Assembly: GCA_035258565.1 (NCBI GenBank) | Contig: DATFXF010000255.1 | Coordinates: 1 to 10,312, forward strand | Direction: 5' to 3' | DNA: 10,312 nt | DNA from: DATFXF01 sp035258565 | GTDB lineage: Bacteria > Acidobacteriota > Terriglobia > Acidiferrales > UBA7541 | Shown: positions 1 to 6,401 of the stretch, one piece after another | How the letters are laid out: the number at the start of each line of letters is the position of its first letter | How positions within the stretch are numbered: the first letter of the stretch is position 1 | The notes under the pieces: generated by a model | What the model saw: only the letters and a program-made list of their open reading frames with translations | Database searches by the model: none | What the model was told of the DNA's origin: nothing | Translations under genes and position numbers: made by a program

Positions 1-278
1 ATCCGGCAAATTTGGCGAACCTAGGTCCGGGGGCTCCGGCGACGGCGGCCACCGCCGACCTGATTGACGGTGTGTTGGCTGCTGGCACCAAGAGCGGCTA
101 CACGTTCGCCTACGCGGCGGGCGCCGCCGTAGGCGGGCAGATCCCGACCTACACCATCACTGCCGACCCGGTGAACCGCGGGACGACCGGGCAGCGCGGC
201 TTTTTCACGGACCAGTCGGGTGTAATTCGTGCGGACCCGGGTGCCACTGCGACGGTGGCCAGCCCGCCGATCAGCTAG
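1..278 (+). CDS. Type IV pilin, 3' end only (gene truncated by the window edge)
   Basis: The frame is open from the left edge (first whole codon at 3) to a TAG at 276-278, giving about 91 residues of a pilin C-terminal globular domain. The protein matches the C-terminal half of the complete pilin encoded at 376-897. Shared blocks are 'LID-VLA', 'TKSGYTF-Y', 'T-ADP', 'TGQR-FFTDQ' and the terminal 'PPIS'. The two are therefore tandem paralogs. This copy keeps 'DQSGVIR', which I believe is the commoner form in this pilin family, and it has the neutral stretch 'AAGAAVGGQIPTY' where the neighbour has an acidic loop. The N-terminal prepilin signal and hydrophobic helix lie off the left edge, so I cannot confirm that the gene is intact. 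A TTG at 12 opens the longest in-window frame but is internal. A terminator follows 19 nt after the stop. As a filament subunit it would be processed by PilD and assembled in the inner membrane. Confidence 0.85.
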   Translation, partial: PANLANLGPGAPATAATADLIDGVLAAGTKSGYTFAYAAGAAVGGQIPTYTITADPVNRGTTGQRGFFTDQSGVIRADPGATATVASPPIS

Positions 279-297
279 TTGAGTTTTCTCGAAATGG

Positions 298-328
298 GGG
301 AGGGAGCCACGGCTTCCTCCCTTTTTTT
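298..328 (+). terminator. Rho-independent terminator after the first pilin
   Basis: A stem pairs GGGAGGGAGC (298-307) with GCTTCCTCCC (312-321). It has ten pairs including one G-T wobble and a four-base loop, CACG. Seven T follow at 322-328. It starts 19 nt after the first pilin's stop and ends 47 nt before the second pilin's start. I find no convincing promoter in the remaining gap, so the second pilin may be transcribed largely by read-through. Confidence 0.9.
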
Positions 329-375
329 CTAGGAGCAGAGAGAAGGCAGTCCGCGCCCATCGAGGAGGCAGGGCT

Positions 376-897
376 ATGCCAGAGCGGAAAGGAAGATCAG
401 GAGGCTTAGGCCCCCTGGGTGGCCACCCAGGTTTTTCCCTCGTTGAACTGCTGATCGCGATTGCGGTCATCCTGATCATTGCGGCCATCGCCATCCCGAA
501 CTTCATGCGCTCGAAGATGAGAGCCAACGAGGTGGCTGCAGTTCAGAACGCGCGAGACGTAACCACGGCTGAGGTTGTCTACTCCACCACCTACGGTATT
601 GGCTTCTCCTCGAGTCTCGCCAAGCTCGGGCCCGCTGCCGGCGGGTCCATCTTGGCGGACGCAAACAATGCTGCTTTGATTGACGAGGTGCTCGCGACAG
701 CTACGAAGAGCGGTTACACGTTCAGCTACGTGGCGACCGACGTCGACGGCGATGGCAGGATGGATGTGTTCACCTTGAATGCCGATCCCTTGAGCCCAGG
801 CATCACCGGCCAGCGCTACTTCTTTACGGACCAGACGATCGTGATTCACTTCAGTACCACCGCGCCGGCTACCGCGAACGATCCTCCTATCTCGTAA
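376..897 (+). CDS. pilA: Type IV pilin (PilA-like prepilin), complete
   Basis: The product is a 173-residue prepilin, the precursor of a pilus filament subunit. A class III signal peptide is clear: an 18-residue Gly/Arg-rich leader ending in HPG. The prepilin peptidase site falls between G19 and F20, followed by the 'FSLVELLIAIAVILIIAAIAIP' region, written here as one hydrophobic helix over residues 20-41. E24 is the conserved Glu5 of the mature protein and P41 is the conserved Pro22. The globular domain (about 45-173) contains 'EVVYSTTYG' and ends in 'PPIS' like the paralog upstream. Residues 122-130 (DVDGDGRMD) form a calcium-type loop missing in the paralog, and the usual 'GVIR' after FFTDQ is changed to 'IVIH'. 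The ATG at 376 is supported by AGGAGG at 363-368 with 7-nt spacing. No terminator is evident before the next gene. Whether it is the major pilin or a minor pilin is not decidable here. Confidence 0.92.
   Translation: MPERKGRSGGLGPLGGHPGFSLVELLIAIAVILIIAAIAIPNFMRSKMRANEVAAVQNARDVTTAEVVYSTTYGIGFSSSLAKLGPAAGGSILADANNAALIDEVLATATKSGYTFSYVATDVDGDGRMDVFTLNADPLSPGITGQRYFFTDQTIVIHFSTTAPATANDPPIS
414..436 (+). other. Perfect palindrome plus T-run inside the pilin leader codons
   Basis: CCTGGGTGGCCACCCAGG at 414-431 is a perfect 18-bp palindrome and TTTTT follows at 432-436. As RNA it would give a 7-bp GC-rich stem with a four-base loop followed by five U, the shape of an intrinsic terminator. It lies within codons for the last leader residues and the prepilin cleavage site. 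It could act as an attenuator or be a by-product of Gly/Pro codon choice next to the Phe codon. The structure is seen directly; any function is inference. Confidence 0.4.
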
Positions 898-945
898 TCG
901 AAATCGTTATCTGAAGACAGCCGCCGGGTTTCTCTCGTCACTTCC

Positions 946-954
946 TGCTACACT
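946..954 (+). promoter_or_regulatory. Extended -10 promoter element immediately before lolA
   Basis: TGCTACACT at 946-954 matches an extended -10 (TGn plus TACACT). The hexamer ends 7 nt before the GTG start at 962, which would place the transcription start at about the first base of the start codon. No good -35 hexamer is seen upstream (926-931 is GGGTTT), as tolerated for extended -10 promoters. The same hexamer at the same distance precedes pilC. Confidence 0.5.
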
Positions 955-961
955 GGAGGCG

Positions 962-1762
962 GTGAAGCGCCACATTCTGGCTCTCCTTTCCATAGCTCTG
1001 CTGTCCCTATGGGCAACGGGCAAAAGCTCGAACGCCGTCCGGGGTCAGGGGGTTTCGCGCCTCTTAGCAACGATCTTGAACGAGGAGGCCACCCAGCCGG
1101 CAGCGCAGGATGTACGTGCCGTCGTTCGGACGCTCGAATCGCACTATCACTCTGCCTCGACGCTCGAGGCCACGTTCCTGGAGCGCTACAGCGAGGGCGG
1201 GCGGGTTGTGCGCGTCGAGTCCGGGATTGTTTATTTCCGCCGGCCGGGACGGATGCGCTGGCAATACGACTCTCCGGAAGAAAAACTGTTCCTCGCGGAT
1301 GGAAAGAACGTGTGGTTTTATGTCCCCGCAGACCGCACGGTCACCCGCGCGCGGATGAGCGAGAGCACTGATTGGCGCACGCCGCTCGCTGTCCTCACTG
1401 GCAGAGCAAGACTTGCCAGGCTTTGCAGCCGAATCGAATTTACCGATGAGTTCCGTCCTGCGGCAGGTCGCGTTGTCTTGCGTTGCCAGCCGCGTGGGGA
1501 GGCCGCGCCGACGAAGGGCCGCGGCGCGGCGCTGCGCGAAGCCGAAGAGCCGCGTGGGTTTCACGAGGTCTTTCTCGAAGTGGATCCACAGAGCGGGGAA
1601 CTGGCACGTGTTGTCATCCGCCAGTCCGCTGGCGTTGAACTCGATTTCCGGTTCGGCAACTGGCAGGAGAATCTCGCGCTTCCGGAGACGATGTTTCGCT
1701 TTCAGCCGCCGGTGGGAGTGGCCATTGTGGAAGAATCCGCTGTAGGACGCCCCTCGCCCTAG
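962..1762 (+). CDS. lolA: LolA-family outer-membrane lipoprotein carrier
   Basis: This is a 266-residue exported protein. Residues 1-20 have a signal-peptide pattern (MKRH, then a hydrophobic core) with no lipobox cysteine, so a soluble periplasmic location is expected. The LolA-like half-barrel starts at about residue 50. The block at 88-126 ('GIVYFRRPGRMRWQYDSPEE…LADGKNVWFYVPADRTV') matches the family pattern of a beta-hairpin, an 'RPG-(M/F)RW-Y' motif and a 'DGK-vW-Y-P' motif. LolA carries lipoproteins released by LolCDE across the periplasm. The protein is longer than classical LolA (about 180-200 mature residues): it has an N-terminal extension at 21-50 and a charged low-complexity insert at about 178-199. 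The GTG start is chosen because it directly precedes the signal peptide. A GGAGG at 955-959 is only 2 nt away, too close for normal spacing. Its position after the pilins suggests no functional link; a role in localising secretin or its pilotin would be speculation. Confidence 0.85.
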   Translation: MKRHILALLSIALLSLWATGKSSNAVRGQGVSRLLATILNEEATQPAAQDVRAVVRTLESHYHSASTLEATFLERYSEGGRVVRVESGIVYFRRPGRMRWQYDSPEEKLFLADGKNVWFYVPADRTVTRARMSESTDWRTPLAVLTGRARLARLCSRIEFTDEFRPAAGRVVLRCQPRGEAAPTKGRGAALREAEEPRGFHEVFLEVDPQSGELARVVIRQSAGVELDFRFGNWQENLALPETMFRFQPPVGVAIVEESAVGRPSP

Positions 1763-1767
1763 GTTGC

Positions 1768-1810
1768 TCCCCATCCCCCACCGGTTCGCCTTGCCGCGGG
1801 GGAAATGGGA
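1768..1810. other. Imperfect GC-rich hairpin between convergent genes
   Basis: CCCAT-CCCCC (1770-1779) can pair with GGGGG-AA-ATGGG (1798-1809) with a two-base bulge and an 18-base loop. It sits 8 nt after the lolA stop and about 110 nt past the end of the receptor gene. Neither strand has a T-tract after the stem, so it is at best a weak or Rho-assisted terminator shared by the two convergent transcripts. The rest of the 156-bp gap (1763-1918) shows nothing I can interpret. Confidence 0.3.
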
Positions 1811-1918
1811 AACTTGACTACCGAGCCTCGATGCGCCAGCCTCAGAGCGCGAGACGTGCGTGGACGTGTTCGCGGAGTCGGCCTCGAGTAATTGGAGCAG
1901 GCCCAACCGCCTATGCCA

Positions 1919-4891
1919 CTAGAACACGATTTTCGCCGAGACCTGCAGAATCCGGTTGTCCAGCGTCTGTCGGGCTGGGGTGGCGAAGTTGGAAATGGGA
2001 CCACTGAAGGTGTTGGTTGCCGCGGTGAAGCTGTACAGGGTGTTCCGGAGGTCGCTGGCCAAGAAGGGAACCTGGTTGAAGGCGTTGAAGGCATCCAAGG
2101 CTAGTTGGAGTTTCAGTCGCTCGTAAATGGGCAAGTTCTTGGTTACCCGCAGATCCCAGGTGGCCATGGTCGGCGCATGGTTGGTGTTCCGCCCGTCTCC
2201 AGGAACGCGATCGGTGGCTCCGTTCGAGTCATTGTTGGGATCATTGCTCACACCGTTCGAGTAGGGCTGACCAGTCTGGGCCGTAATGATGCCGCTGAAC
2301 TGCCAGCCGCCTATCAGGTAGCGCACGACAGAATTTGGCACGTTGTGGAAATAATCCAGATCCCAAAGGAAGTTCGTGACCACGCGATGCCGTTGGTCAT
2401 TGACGCTAGGTCCGCGGTCGAGGTTGGGGGTCAGGCCGTATTGCGGGTTCTTCGGCTCGTCAATGGGATTGAACGGAACCACTGAGGTAAACTCGGGGAC
2501 CGCGTCGATGGTTTTCGAGTAGGTGTAGGAGAGACCAATCTGGTAACGGGTGGTAAAACGTCGCCTCAAGGTTACCGTCAAACCGTTATAGAAGCTGTCG
2601 GCGCCGTTGTCAAACACACTAACTCGCACAAAATTGCTCATGGGGCGTCCAGGGTAGCGGAGGAGTATCCGGGTGCCGAGCTCCGGCACCGTGACCGGAA
2701 TGGGCACGGCAGGGAAGAAGTTGATGTCGCGGGTGCGCGACAGATGCTCGCCACGGACGTTCAAGTAACTAGCACCGACCACTGTGTTCGGCAGGACCTC
2801 GTATTCGAACCCCAGGCTGCCCTGGAAGATCAGCGGAAGCACGTAGTTATGGTCGAAGAAGAAGATGGACGGCTTTCCTGGTGTTCCGGTGCTCGGCTGG
2901 GAAGAAAAGGTGCTGGGGTAGGGGGGAATCGTTGCGCCCGCGAAGCTGAGTGAGACCGAGCTAATCCCGTTCTGGGCGAACGCCGTGGACATCAGGATCT
3001 GGGGCGTGCGGCCATAGTAGAGACCGTACCCGCCGCGCACAACCAGGCGGTTGGAATCGAGCGGCCGGTACGCAAATCCCAAACGCGGCCCGAAGTTGTT
3101 CTTGTCGTTTTCGAGGAAACTCGTGTCCACACCGAATGGCACCAGCTGGGGATCAGGGTTCTTCACCGGCGGCCGGGTCCAGAGGGCTAAGTCGTAGCGC
3201 AGGCCGTAATTCAAGGTGAGTTTGGGAGTCACGCGGAATTCGTCCTGGACGTAGAAGCCCAGCTCTGTGAAGTTCGGGGTGGTCAAAAATCCCAGAGTCC
3301 CTGGCCCAGGAAAAGCCTGCACGAATGAAGCTGGCCTACTGGCGAAGAAGTCGTCGTAACTGTTAAAGGTGTAGGAGCCGCGCGAGTTACCGGGGAAGAA
3401 GTTAGCAATGCGGTTGTAGATGATGTCCGTGCCGGCTTTCAGCGTATGGCGGCCCAGGGTGAAGGTCAGGTTGTCCACCCACTCGTAACCCTTGATATTT
3501 GTAAAGCGCGGGCTGATTGCGCTGGAGCCGAATTGCAAAGCCGTGGTGGGACCGATGCGAATCACGGTTTCCACACCGAGCGTGTTCGGAGTGCCAGGCT
3601 CATCGTCGCGCAGGAAGGCGAAGCGGAATTCGTTCAGCAGGCGTTTCGTCAGGACACTAGAAAGCGAGCCAGTCACCGTATCTGTTATCACCTGGGCCAG
3701 GCCCGAATGCTCGAAGGCGATCTGATTGCCGGAAGACTCCAGCCCTTCACCGTTGAACCTCTGGGAGTTGTAGCGGACCGAGAGGCGGTGTTTCTCGCTA
3801 ATCTGCCAGTCATTCTTGACCAGGTAAACGTCCTGGTTGAAGCCCAGGGTGTAGGGCGCCAACAGGGAGTTTATCTTCTGGATACCGGCGGCGCGCTGAG
3901 CCGGCGTCGCCGTGTCGGTCGACATTGGGGGCGGGATGGGCACGCCTAGGAAGACGGGGTTGGGCAGCAGTCGCCTTTGCCCGTCGTAGTTGAAAAAGAA
4001 GAAATCCTTCTGTTTGACGATCGGTCCACCTAGAGTACCGCCGAACTGGTTCACGTGAAAAGGTTGTCTGGGGATTCCGCGCGAGTTGTTGATCCACGTG
4101 TTAGCATTCATAATGCGGTCGCGAAAGACCCAGAAACCGGAGCCGTGAAAATCATTGGTGCCAGACTTCGTGACCGCGTTGATAACCGCACCTCCGGCGT
4201 GTCCGAACTCGGCCGTGAAGCTGTTATTGTTGACTTGGAATTCCTCCACCGAATCCACGCTGAACTGATAAGGCGCGCGACCCGAGCCGGTTCGGCCCAG
4301 TGCCTGGCCGAAAAAGGTGTTGTTGTTGTTCGTGCCGTCCACTTGAAGGTTGTTGAGCGTACCTCGCTGGCCCGCGAAAGCCAGATCGCCCTGGCGCACA
4401 TCGCGCGTTACCCCTGGCGTCAGCAGGATAAGGTTTAGGAAGTCGCGCCCATTCAAGCCCAGGTTGGCGATCTGGTGCGTATCCACGGTAGAGGCCATAC
4501 CGGTGCGCGTCGTTTCAATCGGTGCTGCGTGGGCTTCAACCGTAGCCGTCTGGGTTACTGCGCCGACCACCAACTTTAGATCCAACGTGAGCAACTGCCC
4601 CACACCCACCCGAACAGACTCGATCTTGGTCTCCGCAAAACCCTGGGCCCTAGCGATCACGACGTACTCGCCCACAGGTAGCAGCGGTATGGTGTAGAGG
4701 CCCTGATCCCCAGATGCGCTCGAGCGCTCCAGCCCTGTGTTCCGGTTGCGAGCCGTCACTTGCGCTCCAGGAACAGCTGCCCCAGAGGGGTCCAATACCG
4801 TCCCAGTGATCGTACCGGTCAGCGCCTCCTGGGCATGCAATGCCAGCGGAGCAGCGCAAACCAGTATGGCAATGGATAACAGTCGTTTCAT
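1919..4891 (-). CDS. TonB-dependent-receptor-like outer-membrane protein, Oar-like, with N-terminal carboxypeptidase-regulatory-like domain
   Basis: The product has 990 residues. A signal peptide covers 1-20 (hydrophobic core, cleavage after LHA). A carboxypeptidase-regulatory-like beta-sandwich covers about 24-105 ('GTITGTVLDPSGAAVPGAQV…GLYTIPLLPVGEYVV'). A plug-like domain covers about 120-245 ('GLNGRDFLNLILLTPGV', 'LNNLQVDGTNNNN', 'GGAVINAVTKSGTNDFHGS'). The remainder is an outer-membrane beta-barrel with many alternating aromatic strands, ending in a C-terminal Phe (…VSAKIVF), the BAM recognition signal. This architecture is typical of large acidobacterial families; Myxococcus Oar is the named relative. 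Substrate is unknown: possibly oligosaccharides, peptides or another polymer. I see no clear TonB box. The ATG is supported by GAAAGG at 4901-4906 (minus strand) with 9-nt spacing, and by the signal peptide. It is a single gene with its own promoter, convergent to lolA and divergent from the pil operon, so it is probably unrelated to pilus assembly. The gene is uninterrupted. Confidence 0.93.
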   Translation of the reverse strand: MKRLLSIAILVCAAPLALHAQEALTGTITGTVLDPSGAAVPGAQVTARNRNTGLERSSASGDQGLYTIPLLPVGEYVVIARAQGFAETKIESVRVGVGQLLTLDLKLVVGAVTQTATVEAHAAPIETTRTGMASTVDTHQIANLGLNGRDFLNLILLTPGVTRDVRQGDLAFAGQRGTLNNLQVDGTNNNNTFFGQALGRTGSGRAPYQFSVDSVEEFQVNNNSFTAEFGHAGGAVINAVTKSGTNDFHGSGFWVFRDRIMNANTWINNSRGIPRQPFHVNQFGGTLGGPIVKQKDFFFFNYDGQRRLLPNPVFLGVPIPPPMSTDTATPAQRAAGIQKINSLLAPYTLGFNQDVYLVKNDWQISEKHRLSVRYNSQRFNGEGLESSGNQIAFEHSGLAQVITDTVTGSLSSVLTKRLLNEFRFAFLRDDEPGTPNTLGVETVIRIGPTTALQFGSSAISPRFTNIKGYEWVDNLTFTLGRHTLKAGTDIIYNRIANFFPGNSRGSYTFNSYDDFFASRPASFVQAFPGPGTLGFLTTPNFTELGFYVQDEFRVTPKLTLNYGLRYDLALWTRPPVKNPDPQLVPFGVDTSFLENDKNNFGPRLGFAYRPLDSNRLVVRGGYGLYYGRTPQILMSTAFAQNGISSVSLSFAGATIPPYPSTFSSQPSTGTPGKPSIFFFDHNYVLPLIFQGSLGFEYEVLPNTVVGASYLNVRGEHLSRTRDINFFPAVPIPVTVPELGTRILLRYPGRPMSNFVRVSVFDNGADSFYNGLTVTLRRRFTTRYQIGLSYTYSKTIDAVPEFTSVVPFNPIDEPKNPQYGLTPNLDRGPSVNDQRHRVVTNFLWDLDYFHNVPNSVVRYLIGGWQFSGIITAQTGQPYSNGVSNDPNNDSNGATDRVPGDGRNTNHAPTMATWDLRVTKNLPIYERLKLQLALDAFNAFNQVPFLASDLRNTLYSFTAATNTFSGPISNFATPARQTLDNRILQVSAKIVF

Positions 4892-4928
4892 CGGTGCAGT
4901 CCTTTCATTCCAACTGTTACTCGATGGC

Positions 4929-4996
4929 CCAGGCGATCAGTTTGCCTGGTCGTAATCTTCGCTTGCGTGCCCTGGGGTCTTGCCGCTCGACCAGGC
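4929..4996 (-). promoter_or_regulatory. Receptor-gene leader with competing inverted repeats
   Basis: In the minus-strand transcript, GCCTGGTCG (complement of 4988-4996) can pair perfectly over nine bases with CGACCAGGC (complement of 4944-4952). That second segment can instead pair over six bases with a downstream GCCTGG (complement of 4929-4934) across a nine-base loop. The two stems exclude each other. They lie between the predicted transcription start (about 5007) and the ribosome binding site at 4901-4906. No known riboswitch class is recognised. Switching is inference. Confidence 0.35.
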
Positions 4997-5013
4997 CCTC
5001 GCGGCGCAGGAAC

Positions 5014-5042
5014 TATTTAGCATCAACCAAGTTTCTTGACAA
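5014..5042 (-). promoter_or_regulatory. Sigma70-type promoter for the receptor gene
   Basis: On the minus strand there is a -35 TTGTCA (5037-5042), a 17-nt spacer and a -10 TAAATA (5014-5019), preceded by TGC as in an extended -10. This is close to consensus with ideal spacing. Transcription would begin near 5007, giving an untranslated leader of about 115 nt before the ATG at 4891. The -35 lies in a small palindrome, CTTGACAAG (5035-5043). Confidence 0.7.
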
Positions 5043-5146
5043 GTTGAGGTACCGTTAAGGACCGCTCGAATGAGTGAGCTGATCTCAATGGCCAAAACCG
5101 GGGACTGGTCTGTTGCCTTTTGCGCGGTCGCAGGCCGCCGGCGACT

Positions 5147-5174
5147 TTTGACCCCCGCCCGGATGTTGTACACT
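5147..5174 (+). promoter_or_regulatory. Putative promoter of the pilCBMNO operon
   Basis: A -35-like TTTGAC at 5147-5152 (or TTGACC at 5148-5153) lies 15-16 nt upstream of TACACT at 5169-5174. The -10 ends 7 nt before the pilC ATG at 5182, exactly the geometry seen at lolA. Transcription would start at about the first base of the gene, giving a leaderless or nearly leaderless mRNA. It is the only promoter-like sequence I find ahead of the operon. Confidence 0.5.
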
Positions 5175-5181
5175 GTGGGGA

Positions 5182-6396
5182 ATGGCCGAGTTCGTCTGCA
5201 AGGTGGCCGACTCCGCCGGCCGGGTATTCTCTCAGGTGGAAGCGGCACAAACGGTGCTGGAGGCGCGGCAGAAGCTAGCCGACCGCGGATTCTACGTCTA
5301 TTCGGTTCGCCCGCGCGCTGGGCTGTTCGGCCAACCGGTGACCCGGCGGCGCGACCGGGCGGTAAGCAGCGCCGATTTCCTGATCTTCAATCAACAGTTC
5401 AACACCCTGGTGAAGGCCGGTCTGCCGATTTTGAAGGCGCTCGATTTGCTTGCCGAGCGCGCCGGCTCGCCGCGCCTGCGGCCCATTCTCGTTGACGTGC
5501 GCGAGCGGGTCCGCGAGGGCGCATCGCTTTCCGAGGCCCTCGATCAGCAGGCCATCTTCTCCAAGGTCTACACGACCGCCGTGCTGGCGGGAGAGAAGAG
5601 CGGCAATCTGACCGGCGTGCTGGATTATTACATTGCCTACCAGCGGGTTACCGCCGGCTTCCGCAACCGCCTGAAGGTCGTGCTAATCTATCCGACCATC
5701 CTCGTGATCGCGGTGACGCTGATTCTCTCCTATCTGGTCACCTATGTGATCCCCCAGTTCGCTCAACTCTATGCGGACCTGAACGTGCCCCTGCCGACGC
5801 TGTCGCGGGCGATGTTGGCCGTGGCTCTGCCGTTAAGGAGATACATCTTGATCGTGGCCCCAAGCGCCGCGGGGCTGGCCTTGGCGGCCTATCTGTGGTC
5901 TCGCAGCGAGCGCGGCAATTTGGCCCTGGAGCAGCTGAAGCCGCGGATTCCCCTCCTGGGCGACATCTGGCTGAAGGCGCAGGTGGCGCAATTTGTGCGC
6001 ACTCTGTCGACGCTCCTTGCCGGCGGGACGCCGCTGGTGGGCGCGCTCACGACCGCCGCCGAATCCGTCTCCAGTCGGCTGCTCGCGCGGGCCATCTCGC
6101 AGACGGCCGGGGGTGTGAAGCAGGGGCAGGCATTGCACGCCAGCCTGGCGACCACGGGCCTCATGCCCGAGCTGGCGCTCGAGATGATCGAGGTCGGCGA
6201 AGCAAGCGGCGCCCTGGCCGCCATGCTGACGAGCGTGGCCGAGTTCTATGAGGAGGAGGTGAACCTGCGGTTGTCGCGCATTCTGGCGTGGGTCGAGCCG
6301 GCGATATTAATCTTGATGGCTGTGGTCGTAGCTGTCATTCTGATTTCGCTCTACCTGCCGATCTTCAGCCTGTCCGTGGGTGCGACCGGGGGGTAG
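5182..6396 (+). CDS. pilC: Type IV pilus inner-membrane platform protein PilC (GspF family)
   Basis: This 404-residue integral membrane protein is the cytoplasmic-membrane platform that couples the PilB ATPase to pilin insertion. After a cytoplasmic N-domain (1-60) it has two GspF-type helical domains, about 65-190 and 267-390. Each has a family motif pair: 'LVKAGLPILKALDLL' with 'LAGEKSGNL' in the first, and 'LLAGGTPLVGAL' with 'EVGEASGAL' in the second. Membrane segments are at about 164-190, 220-239 and 372-396, the usual three. Length is normal for the family (about 400). The ATG at 5182 gives the standard N-terminus. GGGG at 5177-5180 is only 1 nt from it, too close for a Shine-Dalgarno site, which fits a leaderless start. 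It is the first gene of the operon and ends 5 nt before pilB. GspF of a type II secretion system is the alternative, but the pilMNO genes downstream argue for pili. Confidence 0.95.
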   Translation: MAEFVCKVADSAGRVFSQVEAAQTVLEARQKLADRGFYVYSVRPRAGLFGQPVTRRRDRAVSSADFLIFNQQFNTLVKAGLPILKALDLLAERAGSPRLRPILVDVRERVREGASLSEALDQQAIFSKVYTTAVLAGEKSGNLTGVLDYYIAYQRVTAGFRNRLKVVLIYPTILVIAVTLILSYLVTYVIPQFAQLYADLNVPLPTLSRAMLAVALPLRRYILIVAPSAAGLALAAYLWSRSERGNLALEQLKPRIPLLGDIWLKAQVAQFVRTLSTLLAGGTPLVGALTTAAESVSSRLLARAISQTAGGVKQGQALHASLATTGLMPELALEMIEVGEASGALAAMLTSVAEFYEEEVNLRLSRILAWVEPAILILMAVVVAVILISLYLPIFSLSVGATGG

Positions 6397-6401
6397 CGGC
6401 C

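Noticed and set aside
329..375. Sigma54 promoter ahead of the second pilin, as known for some pilA genes
   Set aside because: No GG-N10-GC arrangement is found in the gap; the nearest GG and GC pairs have the wrong spacing.
5036..5064. Plus-strand -35 TTGACA that could drive pilC
   Set aside because: No -10-like hexamer is found 15-19 nt downstream. The match comes from the palindrome CTTGACAAG that provides the minus-strand -35 of the receptor promoter.
5127..5149. Small hairpin GTCGC/GCGAC followed by four T, as a terminator ahead of pilC
   Set aside because: The five-base stem with a nine-base loop is too weak, and no plus-strand gene ends nearby that would need terminating.
5070..5495. 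Plus-strand open frame of 141 codons starting upstream of pilC
   Set aside because: It overlaps the first third of pilC in another frame, its product is Arg/Gly-rich low-complexity sequence with no recognisable domain, and no ribosome binding site precedes it.
6288..6401. Upstream extension of the pilB frame
   Set aside because: This part lies inside the pilC coding sequence and translates to sequence unlike any GspE N-terminus; ATG 6402 gives the normal family start.
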